A stretch of 18,553 bases of DNA. It comes from Palsa-513 sp036510225. Lineage in GTDB: Bacteria; Actinomycetota; Thermoleophilia; Solirubrobacterales; Solirubrobacteraceae. The notes below the pieces were generated by a model, which searched no databases, was not told where the DNA came from, and worked only from the letters and a program-made list of their open reading frames with translations. A program made the position numbers and the translations under genes. The first letter of the stretch is position 1, and every line of letters begins with the position of its first letter. The stretch is from contig DATCEH010000054.1 in assembly GCA_036510225.1 (NCBI GenBank), positions 1 through 18,553 of the forward strand. The letters run 5' to 3'. Positions 1 through 6,106 of this stretch are shown here, one piece after another.

Positions 1-111
1 AAAACCCGCCGCGTGATCATCGCCGCGCAATATCAACCACAACGCCCCCAGACCCCCACAACCCAAGAAATCAACGACGTCCAACACGCCTGGGCCGCCG
101 CCGGCCTCTAA
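1..111 (+). CDS. possible C-terminal fragment of an unidentified protein (5' end outside window)
   Basis: Frame 1 is open from the first base and ends at TAA (109-111), giving 36 residues that finish with HAWAAAGL. The tail is rich in Gln, Pro and Thr and uses many CAA codons, unlike the strongly GC-ending codons of the neighbouring genes, so it may be of foreign origin. It would be the only plus-strand gene besides nfo and would converge on cysE. The stop lies 2 bp before the 62-bp repeat at 114-175. No domain or catalytic motif is visible and I do not recognise the family. A chance open frame cannot be excluded over such a short stretch. Confidence 0.35.
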   Translation, partial: KTRRVIIAAQYQPQRPQTPTTQEINDVQHAWAAAGL

Positions 112-113
112 AC

Positions 114-175
114 CGCGAAAGTCGAGTGAGTCAGTCAACTACTTTCGTTGGAGAGTCCACTTCTCTCCACGACCC
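114..175 (+). repeat. 62-bp dispersed repeat, copy A
   Basis: This stretch matches the reverse complement of 13888-13949 at about 50 of 62 positions. Shared exact blocks are TGAGTCAGTCA, CTACTTT, TTGGAGAGT and TCCACGACCC. The distal half can fold: TGGAGAG (149-155) pairs with CTCTCCA (163-169) across a 7-nt loop. It lies between the left-edge open frame and the 3' end of cysE. No T-run follows the hairpin in either direction, so it does not look like a terminator. It could be an intergenic repeat, a protein-binding site or the end of a small mobile element. Confidence 0.7.
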
Positions 176-323
176 AGTCCACGAGACTCCGCCCTCCAAC
201 AACCGCCAGTCAGAGAGCGCTGTTTCTCGTTCGGGCCTCCTGCACGCGCACGACATACCCGGTGCGATCGAACCCGGCGACACGCCCGGACGACGCGCTG
301 ACGCGGACGTCCGAGCAGGACGA

Positions 324-1079
324 TCAGCCGCCGGCCGGGTTGCGGCCGGTCACCGTCCGCAGGGGCCGGAGATCCGACGGAGTCCGCGGCTTCCGGGCCG
401 GCGCGGGCTCGCCGGCGAGCTCGGCGATCGCCCGCTCGAGCGACCCGATCCGGCTGGCCAGGCCGGTGAACGCATCGGCTACCGGATCCGGCAGGTGGAT
501 CCAGTCGGTGTCGGGGCCCTCGACCCGGCGTCCATCGATCCGGACTGGATGACCCGGATTGCCGACGACCGTCGAGTTCGGCGGGACGTCCCGGATGATC
601 ACGCTGTTCGCGCCGACCTTCGCCCCGTGGCCGACCGTGATCGGGCCGAGCAGCTTCGCGCCGGATCCGATCGTGACGTTGTCCTCCACGGTCGGGTGCC
701 GCTTGCCTGACGCAAAGCCGGTCCCCCCGAGCGTGACGCCCTGGTAGATCGTCACGTCGCTCCCGATCTCGGCGGTCTCGCCGATCACGACGCCCGACCC
801 GTGGTCGATGAACACCCCCGGACCGATCTTGGCAGCCGGATGGATCTCGATCCCGGTCGCCGCCCGGCTGACCATGGCGATCGTCCGCGGCACGAGCGGC
901 ACGCCGGCCCCGTGGAGTCCGTGGGCAACCCGATGGGCGAGAACCGCCTGAATCCCCGGCCAGGTCACGAGGAGCTCGGCCTCGCCGACACCCCGGGCAG
1001 CCGGATCCCGGGCGCGCGCGGCGGCGATGTCGCGCCGGAGCTCGCCGGCCACCCGCGCCACCAGTCCAAGACCGAGCAT
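324..1079 (-). CDS. cysE: serine O-acetyltransferase
   Basis: This 251-aa protein transfers acetyl from acetyl-CoA to L-serine, giving O-acetylserine for cysteine synthesis by CysK. The N-terminal helical part carries a DPAA segment (Asp25, the usual catalytic Asp region). The left-handed beta-helix hexapeptide repeats start near residue 77, with IDHGSGVVIGE (His93) and GKRHPT (His128). The family is cytoplasmic and oligomeric. The ATG at 1079 is chosen because the longer frame would run into cysK and its extra residues look non-native; no clear Shine-Dalgarno is seen. It lies 58 nt downstream of cysK, so the two are probably co-transcribed. The C-terminal tail is long, basic and proline-rich and ends in NPAGG. 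It lacks the terminal Ile that docks many serine acetyltransferases into CysK. Confidence 0.93.
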   Translation of the reverse strand: MLGLGLVARVAGELRRDIAAARARDPAARGVGEAELLVTWPGIQAVLAHRVAHGLHGAGVPLVPRTIAMVSRAATGIEIHPAAKIGPGVFIDHGSGVVIGETAEIGSDVTIYQGVTLGGTGFASGKRHPTVEDNVTIGSGAKLLGPITVGHGAKVGANSVIIRDVPPNSTVVGNPGHPVRIDGRRVEGPDTDWIHLPDPVADAFTGLASRIGSLERAIAELAGEPAPARKPRTPSDLRPLRTVTGRNPAGG

Positions 1080-1137
1080 TGCCGACACACTAGCGACGCC
1101 CGGCAGCCGGCTCCTCGCGCGACATCGCCGGCTGTGA

Positions 1138-2067
1138 TCAGACTGCGAAGAACGGCATCGACACGTACCGCTCGCCGGAGTCGGCCAGCACCGTGACGAT
1201 CCGCATGCCGCGCGACTCCGGCCGGCGTCCAACCTCGAGCGCGGCCCACAGGGCGGCGCCGGCCGAGATCCCGACCAGCAGACCCTCACGGCGGGCGGCG
1301 AGCCGCGCCGTGTCGAGGGCGTCCTCGTCGGTGACGGCGATCACCTCGTCGATCAGCGATCGGTCGAGGACCGGCGGGACGAACCCGGCCCCGATGCCCT
1401 GGATCTTGTGGGGTCCGGCGACGCCGCCGCTGAGGACCGGCGACCCGGCCGGCTCGACCGCGATGATCCGGCAGTCGGGATTCGCCCGACGCATCGTGTC
1501 GCCGACCCCAGTGATCGTCCCGCCGGTTCCGACGCCGGCGACGAGGATGTCCGCGGCTCCGTCGAGCGCCTCGAGGATCTCTGGGCCCGTGGTCAGCCGG
1601 TGGGCCTCGGGGTTCGCGGGATTCGAGAACTGGTCGGGCAGGAAGTAGTCCTCCCGCTCGCCGAGCCGCCGGGCCGCCGCGACGGCCTCGTGCATCCCGC
1701 CGAGCGACTCGATCGTCTCGACCCGGGCCCCGTAGAGGCGCAGGAGACCGGCTCGCTCGCGGCTCATCCCCTGGGGCAGCGTGAGGATCAGGTCGTAGCC
1801 CTTCGCCGCGCAGACGAAGGCCAGGGCGATTCCGGTGTTCCCGCTGGTCGCCTCGACGATCGTCGTCCGGCCGGGCTCGATCGTTCCGGCCCGCTCGGCG
1901 GCCTCGATCATCGCGACGCCGATCCGATCCTTGACGCTCCCGCCGGGGTTGAGCGACTCGATCTTCGCGTAGAGGCGCGTCTCGAAGTTCGGCTCGAGCA
2001 GGCGGGTCAGCTGGACGATCGGCGTGCCGCCGATGCAATCGGCAATGTTGATCGGGATTCCAGCCAT
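1138..2067 (-). CDS. cysK: cysteine synthase A (O-acetylserine sulfhydrylase)
   Basis: This 309-aa, full-length, PLP-dependent enzyme condenses O-acetylserine with sulfide to form cysteine and acetate. Diagnostic features in order are the NPGGSVKDR motif with the Schiff-base Lys46, the substrate loop SGNTG at 75-79, and the phosphate-binding GTGGT loop at 180-184. A KIQGIGAGFVP motif and GISAGAA near the C-terminus follow. All catalytic features are intact. The start is ATG at 2067, preceded by 113 bp of non-coding DNA after uspA. It is upstream of and on the same strand as cysE. In other bacteria CysK also acts as a docking partner for serine acetyltransferase and for the regulator CymR. That is relevant here because of the Rrf2-family gene at 4359-4751. 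Confidence 0.96.
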   Translation of the reverse strand: MAGIPINIADCIGGTPIVQLTRLLEPNFETRLYAKIESLNPGGSVKDRIGVAMIEAAERAGTIEPGRTTIVEATSGNTGIALAFVCAAKGYDLILTLPQGMSRERAGLLRLYGARVETIESLGGMHEAVAAARRLGEREDYFLPDQFSNPANPEAHRLTTGPEILEALDGAADILVAGVGTGGTITGVGDTMRRANPDCRIIAVEPAGSPVLSGGVAGPHKIQGIGAGFVPPVLDRSLIDEVIAVTDEDALDTARLAARREGLLVGISAGAALWAALEVGRRPESRGMRIVTVLADSGERYVSMPFFAV

Positions 2068-2124
2068 CGTCCCAATGTAGTGAGTCTGAGCGCCGGATGC
2101 CGGACGCCGGACCGGGCGCTGAGC

Positions 2125-2169
2125 GCCGGCCTACCCCGCCGGCCGTCCGCGGGCGGCTCCTGGCCGCCC
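2125..2169 (-). terminator. terminator-like hairpins after uspA
   Basis: Two GC-rich perfect stems sit between the uspA stop and the cysK start. One is GGGCGGC (2151-2157) paired with GCCGCCC (2163-2169) over 5 nt. The other is GCCGGC (2125-2130) paired with GCCGGC (2138-2143) over 7 nt. No U-run follows, so any termination would be of the non-canonical high-GC kind. They may instead be chance palindromes in 70% GC DNA. Confidence 0.35.
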
Positions 2170-2180
2170 GGGATGCCGGC

Positions 2181-2855
2181 TCAGAAGATGATCGGCGAGT
2201 TGCGGCCGACGATCAGGACCGGGCAGCGGACCGTCTCGATCAGGTAGCGGGCGGCCCCGCTGAGGTCGACCGTCCCGACCGGGGCACCCGTACGCGAGCC
2301 GACGACGAGCAGGTCCGGCGCCTGCGTCGCCCGCTCGAGGATCTTCGACTCGAGCTTCTCGGCCAGGGATGCCGCCGTCTCCTGAGCGCTCGGATCGCCT
2401 TCGCCGTCAACGTACGCGGCGATCGAGATCACGACCTCGGCCTTGACTCGGAGGCCGGCCGGCGCGACGCCGACGGCGACGGTCGGCCGGCTCTCGAGCA
2501 GGCGCTCGGCAGAGACACCCGGCTGGACGTGGCCGGGGGTCGTCCGGTAGGCCGAGCCGAAGACGATGATGTTGTAGCCGTGCTCCTTGGCCAGTGCGAT
2601 CAGGCCCTCGTGGGTGGACCCGCTGATCACCACATGACGCGGCGCGTCAGGCAGCCCGACCCACTTGGCACCGTCCGCCAGCAGCGTCTCGGCGTCGGTC
2701 TCGGCGATCTCCTCACGCTGCTCCTCGGACTCCCGGTGGTGACGAACATAGGCGAGGCCGAGCTCCCCACCTGCGTGAGCGAAGACCCGTCCGAGCGCGA
2801 GTGCGTCGACGTCGTTGTCGGTTCCGTCGTAGGAGACGAGGATCTTCGCGGGCAT
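2181..2855 (-). CDS. universal stress protein, two-module UspA family
   Basis: This 224-aa cytoplasmic protein belongs to the UspA superfamily, whose members often bind ATP and act in stress responses. The first module (about 1-130) opens with KILVSYDGT and ends with a nucleotide-loop-like segment (99-120, beginning FGSAYR) in which the usual second Gly is replaced. The second module is short, about 138-224. It has lost most of the opening strand but keeps a better loop, GSRTG...SGAARYL at 186-204, then CPVLIVGR. The ATG at 2855 is preferred because GAGGGAG (rc of 2858-2864) sits just upstream and the protein starts with the canonical first strand. Its specific role cannot be read from the sequence. 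Confidence 0.85.
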   Translation of the reverse strand: MPAKILVSYDGTDNDVDALALGRVFAHAGGELGLAYVRHHRESEEQREEIAETDAETLLADGAKWVGLPDAPRHVVISGSTHEGLIALAKEHGYNIIVFGSAYRTTPGHVQPGVSAERLLESRPTVAVGVAPAGLRVKAEVVISIAAYVDGEGDPSAQETAASLAEKLESKILERATQAPDLLVVGSRTGAPVGTVDLSGAARYLIETVRCPVLIVGRNSPIIF

Positions 2856-2857
2856 TG

Positions 2858-2864
2858 CTCCCTC
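2858..2864 (-). promoter_or_regulatory. Shine-Dalgarno of the uspA-family gene
   Basis: On the minus strand this reads GAGGGAG within a longer purine run, immediately upstream of the ATG at 2855. It is one of the strongest ribosome sites in the window and it fixes the start. It excludes the upstream in-frame extension of 63 residues. Confidence 0.65.
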
Positions 2865-2903
2865 TCTTGTATAGGACGTCGCGTGCCTTGGCAACGCGAG
2901 GCG

Positions 2904-2920
2904 ATCGCCGGGTCGGCGAT
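2904..2920. promoter_or_regulatory. small inverted repeat upstream of uspA-family gene
   Basis: ATCGCC and GGCGAT form a perfect 6-bp dyad around a 5-nt centre, about 50-65 bp upstream of the uspA-family start, inside the 185-bp gap to the M28 homologue. It could be an operator. Its function is unknown, and such dyads can arise by chance at this GC content. Confidence 0.25.
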
Positions 2921-3040
2921 AGGGCCTCCAGATAACCTGCGCCGAGCCCTCCCCACCATGGACAGCCGTACAAATCGCGCGACCTGGACTTGGACGCGGC
3001 GGCGGCGGCGCGGCCTCGCCCGGGCGGCTGCGCGCCGGCC

Positions 3041-3988
3041 TCACCCGGGCTGGTCGCGCTCCGCGCGGACAAGCGCGAGTACCGTGCGGCCGGCTTCGTC
3101 CAGGCTGGACTGCGAGATCTCGCCGAGCGTGTCGCAGGCCTTCTGCCAGCAGGCGTAAGCGAAGTCGATCAGGTCGATCGCCGGAATCCCGGCCTGCGCG
3201 AACGGGATCTGATCGTCGAGAATCTCGCCGCTGACCGCGTCCGGGAATGCGCCCGTCGCCCCGACCGATCCAGCGGCGGCGCGCAGGCGTGACCAGAGCC
3301 GCGGGTCGGAGCCGGCCTCGCGGGGGATCCGTAGTTCGCGGTTGGCGATGAAGTCCAGCAGGATCATCTCGGCCGTCGTGCCGGCGTGAGCACGAACGTA
3401 CGCCCGGCTGCCCCGGAGTCCCTGTGCCGCGAAGTCCGTGAACCCGGCCGGGGCCTCCTCGCCGTCGAAGAGGACGAAGCGGACCGCCCGCTGGCCCGGG
3501 CGGCTCCCGTCGCCGGAGAGGTCACGCGCGATCTCGATGACCGCGCCGACGCCGGCGGCGCTGTTGTTGGCGCCGACGTAGCCGGCGACCGGTGTCGTGT
3601 CGTAGTGGGCTCCCACGACGATCGCCGGCTCGTGCCCCGGAAGGCCCCCGACGATGTTGCGCAGGCCGCCTGGCACCGGCTCGAAGCGAGCGTTCGGCAG
3701 CATCCGTCGGAGCACGTCGGCGACAGACCGCTCAGCCGGGGAGCCGGCCGGACGCGGACCGAAGTCGACCTGGACCCTCGCGGTGGCGAACGCCCGGGCG
3801 GAGTCGAAGGCCGGCCCGGGAGCGGGTGGCGGGCCGGCGGCGAGCAGGGCCGGGCGGAGCCCGGCGGCAGCCGCGAGCGCGAGCGAGAGCGAGAGCGAGA
3901 GCACCCTGGCCAGACGGACCACGCGGCGACGCGGCCGTGCAACGGCCGGATCAGGTCGGTCGTCGGGGAGGGCTCGAACGGTCGGCAC
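3041..3988 (-). CDS. secreted M28-family peptidase homologue with altered metal ligands
   Basis: This 315-aa protein resembles M28 aminopeptidases and bacterial glutaminyl-cyclase-like enzymes, which are zinc hydrolases exported from the cell. An Arg-rich N-terminus and a hydrophobic segment at about 28-52 (LSLSLSLALAAAAG) form a signal peptide or anchor. The fold motifs are visible: GAHYDTTP (His128, Asp130), a GANNSAAG loop (139-146), FDGEE (Glu177, Glu178), LLDF (Asp212) and DDQIPF (258-263). Family members normally have Asp where Asn142 stands and His where Gln260 stands, so two metal ligands appear lost. Two Cys (280, 285) may form a disulfide. The start is GTG at 3988 with no clear Shine-Dalgarno; GTG codons at residues 23, 24 and 28 are alternatives. 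Confidence 0.8.
   Translation of the reverse strand: MPTVRALPDDRPDPAVARPRRRVVRLARVLSLSLSLALAAAAGLRPALLAAGPPPAPGPAFDSARAFATARVQVDFGPRPAGSPAERSVADVLRRMLPNARFEPVPGGLRNIVGGLPGHEPAIVVGAHYDTTPVAGYVGANNSAAGVGAVIEIARDLSGDGSRPGQRAVRFVLFDGEEAPAGFTDFAAQGLRGSRAYVRAHAGTTAEMILLDFIANRELRIPREAGSDPRLWSRLRAAAGSVGATGAFPDAVSGEILDDQIPFAQAGIPAIDLIDFAYACWQKACDTLGEISQSSLDEAGRTVLALVRAERDQPG
3873..3902. repeat. five in-phase hexamers inside the M28 signal peptide
   Basis: Two GCGAGC units are followed by three GAGAGC units on the plus strand, 30 bp in perfect phase. On the coding strand they encode the Leu-Ser/Leu-Ala core of the signal peptide. Gain or loss of a unit would lengthen or shorten the hydrophobic core by two residues without a frameshift. 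Confidence 0.75.
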
Positions 3989-4001
3989 GAACTCACACTA
4001 C

Positions 4002-4034
4002 GACGGCACGGCGTCGGCACGGCGACGGCACGGC
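4002..4034. repeat. three tandem 11-bp repeats
   Basis: GACGGCACGGC at 4002-4012 and 4024-4034 flanks GTCGGCACGGC at 4013-4023; only one base differs in the middle unit. It lies 14 bp upstream of the M28-homologue GTG start, where a leader would be. Confidence 0.7.
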
Positions 4035-4064
4035 GAGCCGGCGCCTCGGTCGGCCGGCGGCCGG

Positions 4065-4102
4065 GGGTCGTGTCTCGGGTCGTGTGGCTCGGGTCGTGTC
4101 TC
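4065..4102. repeat. three tandem 12/14-bp repeats
   Basis: GGGTCGTGTCTC (4065-4076), GGGTCGTGTGGCTC (4077-4090) and GGGTCGTGTCTC (4091-4102) follow without gaps. The middle copy carries a 2-bp insertion. Confidence 0.7.
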
Positions 4103-4107
4103 GGTTC

Positions 4108-4129
4108 CACTCGATCATCGTTTCGAGTG
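4108..4129. promoter_or_regulatory. 7-bp dyad with 8-bp centre
   Basis: CACTCGA at 4108-4114 is matched exactly by TCGAGTG at 4123-4129. The spacing suits a dimeric regulator, or a weak stem-loop in a leader RNA. No regulator can be assigned. Confidence 0.35.
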
Positions 4130-4184
4130 CAGCGTGCCTTCGACTGACCTTCTCGAGGCGCGAGTCTGCCTTTGGCGGGTCGAC

Positions 4185-4216
4185 ACGAACGGCGTTCGTA
4201 AACGAACGGCGTTCGT
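4185..4216. promoter_or_regulatory. two tandem perfect palindromes (putative operators)
   Basis: ACGAACGGCGTTCGT occurs at 4185-4199 and again at 4202-4216, with AA between the copies. Each is a perfect 6-bp dyad (ACGAAC/GTTCGT) around GGC, and the two are identical. The 17-bp period is about one and a half helical turns. This is the typical layout of a dimer-binding operator. It lies about 200 bp upstream of the M28 homologue and about 140 bp beyond the Rrf2 stop. The half-site resembles the actinobacterial LexA half-site GAAC/GTTC, but the centre is one base short. Confidence 0.55.
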
Positions 4217-4358
4217 GCGCGCTGTTCGAGCGGAGACACGCCTCGATCGCAGCGACGGGGCCAGGCCGCCGTGCAACGCGCTGCGGCGTTTGGCGTTGTC
4301 GGTGGACTTGCCCGAACCCCTCGACGGCGAGGTTCAGCCACGAGCCCGCTGCGACCGT

Positions 4359-4751
4359 CTAGATGTAATACATCGCGGACCCGGCGGCCCGAGCCTCGCG
4401 CTCGACGATCTCGGCCAGTGTGGCCTCGGCGAGGACGCGCCGTGCGGCCTGAGCCGCCTCGGCGAAGATCCCGGTCGCATCCTTGCCGACGCTCCCGTCG
4501 AGCAGCTCGACGATCTCGAGCACGGTGATCGACGCCGGATCCCGGGCGAAGCTGTAGCCGCCCTTGACGCCCCGCTGCGACCGGAGGACTCCCGCCCGCC
4601 GGAGTACGGCGAACAGCTGCTCGAGGAACTGCACCGGGATCTCCCGTCGCCGGGCGAGCTCCCCGATCGAGACCGGCGCATCCCCACCGCATCGACCGAG
4701 CTCGGCCAGCGCCTGGATCGCGTACGGAGACTTGCTGGTGATCGAGATCAC
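4359..4751 (-). CDS. Rrf2-family transcriptional regulator, CymR-like
   Basis: This 130-aa protein shows the classic Rrf2 winged-helix pattern: ISITSKSPYAIQALAEL at the N-terminus, ELARRREIPVQFLEQL (31-46) as the helix-turn-helix, and the wing SQRGVKGGY (58-66). The only Cys is Cys21. The three-Cys Fe-S loop of IscR and RsrR-type members, expected near 90-106, is absent, so it probably does not bind a cluster. The C-terminus is AMYYI. This recalls CymR of Bacillus, which controls cysteine metabolism by binding CysK. The GTG at 4751 is chosen because the reading Met-Ile-Ser-Ile matches the usual family start. It is 69 nt downstream of the HDOD-LuxR gene. cysK lies three genes further on. Confidence 0.88.
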   Translation of the reverse strand: MISITSKSPYAIQALAELGRCGGDAPVSIGELARRREIPVQFLEQLFAVLRRAGVLRSQRGVKGGYSFARDPASITVLEIVELLDGSVGKDATGIFAEAAQAARRVLAEATLAEIVEREARAAGSAMYYI

Positions 4752-4820
4752 ACGTCGATCGTACCCGGAGAACCGGCGGGCCGAGCGGTCCGCCCGAACC
4801 GACCCGAGCGGGCAGCTCGC

Positions 4821-5915
4821 CTAGATCCAACCCTTCTCGGTCGCCGTCAGCACCGCCTGCGCCCGGTCAACGACGCCGAGCTTGCGATACACGTTGTGGA
4901 GGTGGGTGCGGACCGTGCTCGTCGAGAGCTGGAGCTCGTGTGCGATCTGCTTGTAGACCTTGCCCTCGGTCAGCTGGCGCAGGACGTCCATCTCGCGCTC
5001 GGACAGCGGGCAGGCCTCGACCGCACGCCGGCGGGTCATCGTCCCCTGGTTCGGCAGATTGAACATTACGGTCCGCAGCTGGCGTGGACCGATTCCCAAG
5101 GTCCGGCCGACCCGCAGCATCTCGGCCGGCGAGACCGCCCCGTCCTCGGCGTAGTGGGCGAGCATGTCCGCGATCCGCACGAGTGCCGCGTCGCCGGTCG
5201 CGTCATCCGCGTGGTGGCGCTCAATCCCCGAGGCGATCGACTTCGGCAGGCCCCAGCGACGGGCGAGGACGCCGCCGACGAGCGCGTGATCGACGCCGAG
5301 CTCGCGGCGCTCGTTGCGGATCCGATCCTCCGGCGTCCGCGCGTCGCCGAGGACCTGTGCCGGGTAGCCAGCATAGGCATGCATCAGGACGAGCTTGCCG
5401 ATGTCGTGGAGCACCGCGATCACCATCAGGCGATCCCGCGACTCGTAGCCGATCTCGGCCGCCAGGCCATCTGCCGCCGCCCGCGTCGCCAGGCCGTGGA
5501 GCCTGACCCGCTCGGGAGTGCCCTCCCAGACTGCGGTCCGCTCGAAGAAGTCGAAGGTCGGCGTCCGGCGGGCGACCTCGCCGACGGCCTCGGGCGTGAG
5601 GATCCGCACGGCGTCGACGATGCTCTCGACGCTGACACGTCGCTTCGTGTTGACCTCGTTGGCCGCGCGAAGCACGGCGACCATCAGCGCGATGTCCGAC
5701 TCGATGACGCCGACCATCTCGGCGACATCGATCGACTCGGCCGCGGCCAGGCGCAGCAGCCGGCTGCGGGACTCGGCGAGCGCAGGGAAGGTCTCGAGTG
5801 CTTCGAAGGCGGCCGTCAGGCGCCGTCCGTGACCCTCCCCCGGCCGTTCGGAGCCGATCACGCGGGGAGCGCTGGGGCCAGGGCCGAAACTCTGAGCTGC
5901 ATTCCTTGCGGGCAT
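4821..5915 (-). CDS. HDOD-domain / LuxR-type DNA-binding fusion regulator
   Basis: This 364-aa soluble protein has an HDOD/HD module (about 35-275) followed by a GerE/LuxR helix-turn-helix (about 302-364). The C-terminal domain is clear: PLSEREMDVLRQLTEGKVYKQIA, then STSTVRTHLHNVYRKLGV. In the N-terminal module the HD metal pattern looks complete: His140, His170-Asp171 (VLHDIGK), His210, His234-His235 and Asp250. Most HDOD proteins have lost it. The protein may therefore sense or hydrolyse a nucleotide-like ligand and transmit this to DNA binding. No receiver, PAS or membrane domain is present. The start is ATG at 5915 with a weak purine-rich GAGAG upstream. Its target genes are unknown. Confidence 0.87.
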   Translation of the reverse strand: MPARNAAQSFGPGPSAPRVIGSERPGEGHGRRLTAAFEALETFPALAESRSRLLRLAAAESIDVAEMVGVIESDIALMVAVLRAANEVNTKRRVSVESIVDAVRILTPEAVGEVARRTPTFDFFERTAVWEGTPERVRLHGLATRAAADGLAAEIGYESRDRLMVIAVLHDIGKLVLMHAYAGYPAQVLGDARTPEDRIRNERRELGVDHALVGGVLARRWGLPKSIASGIERHHADDATGDAALVRIADMLAHYAEDGAVSPAEMLRVGRTLGIGPRQLRTVMFNLPNQGTMTRRRAVEACPLSEREMDVLRQLTEGKVYKQIAHELQLSTSTVRTHLHNVYRKLGVVDRAQAVLTATEKGWI

Positions 5916-6037
5916 TTCGGTCTCTCTGTCGGTTCAGGCGGTCGCCGGGTCCTCGAGTGCGATCGCCATGGCGCAATCCCTGATCTCGTATCGGCACACG
6001 CGCCACCGAAACTTAGCGACGCGTCCGGGCGCCGCTC

Positions 6038-6105
6038 CTCGCCGGCCGGGCGAGCGCTCCGAGTCCAGGAGAACCCTGCTCCGGCGGGTGTCTCCGCGAA
6101 CCCGC
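6038..6105 (-). terminator. hairpins immediately after gltX
   Basis: GCGGGT (6084-6089) pairs with ACCCGC (6100-6105), directly beyond the gltX stop. CTCGCC (6038-6043) pairs with GGCGAG (6049-6054) further on. Both stems are perfect but lack a U-run. The position between gltX and the regulator gene fits a high-GC terminator or attenuator. Confidence 0.35.
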
Positions 6106-6106
6106 C

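Larger units (their letters stand above)
3989..4358. other. 370-bp non-coding interval rich in short repeats and dyads
   Basis: I see no credible gene on either strand. From left to right the interval holds three 11-bp units (4002-4034, GACGGCACGGC type), three 12/14-bp units (4065-4102, GGGTCGTGTCTC type), a 7-bp dyad CACTCGA/TCGAGTG (4108-4129) and two tandem palindromes (4185-4216). It separates the Rrf2 stop from the M28-homologue start on the same strand. It should therefore contain the M28 gene's promoter, although no clear -35/-10 pair stands out. Confidence 0.6.

Noticed and set aside
149..169. Intrinsic terminator in repeat copy A
   Set aside because: The stem is present, but no T-run follows in either direction and the loop half changes in copy B.
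1080..1289. N-terminal extension of cysE
   Set aside because: The extra 70 residues overlap the cysK 3' end, are Cys/Arg/Ser-rich and unlike the family. ATG at 1079 gives a normal protein.
2868..2894. Promoter TTGCCA-15-TATACA before the uspA-family gene
   Set aside because: The -10 would put the transcription start inside the Shine-Dalgarno and the spacer is short, so the two signals conflict.
4185..4216. LexA/SOS boxes
   Set aside because: Half-sites match GAAC/GTTC but the centre is 3 bp instead of 4, and no SOS gene follows. I kept them only as unassigned operators.
5935..5970. Eleven-codon leader peptide upstream of the HDOD-LuxR gene
   Set aside because: The frame (ATG to TGA on the minus strand) has no ribosome site, no repeated codons and no attenuator-like hairpins after it.
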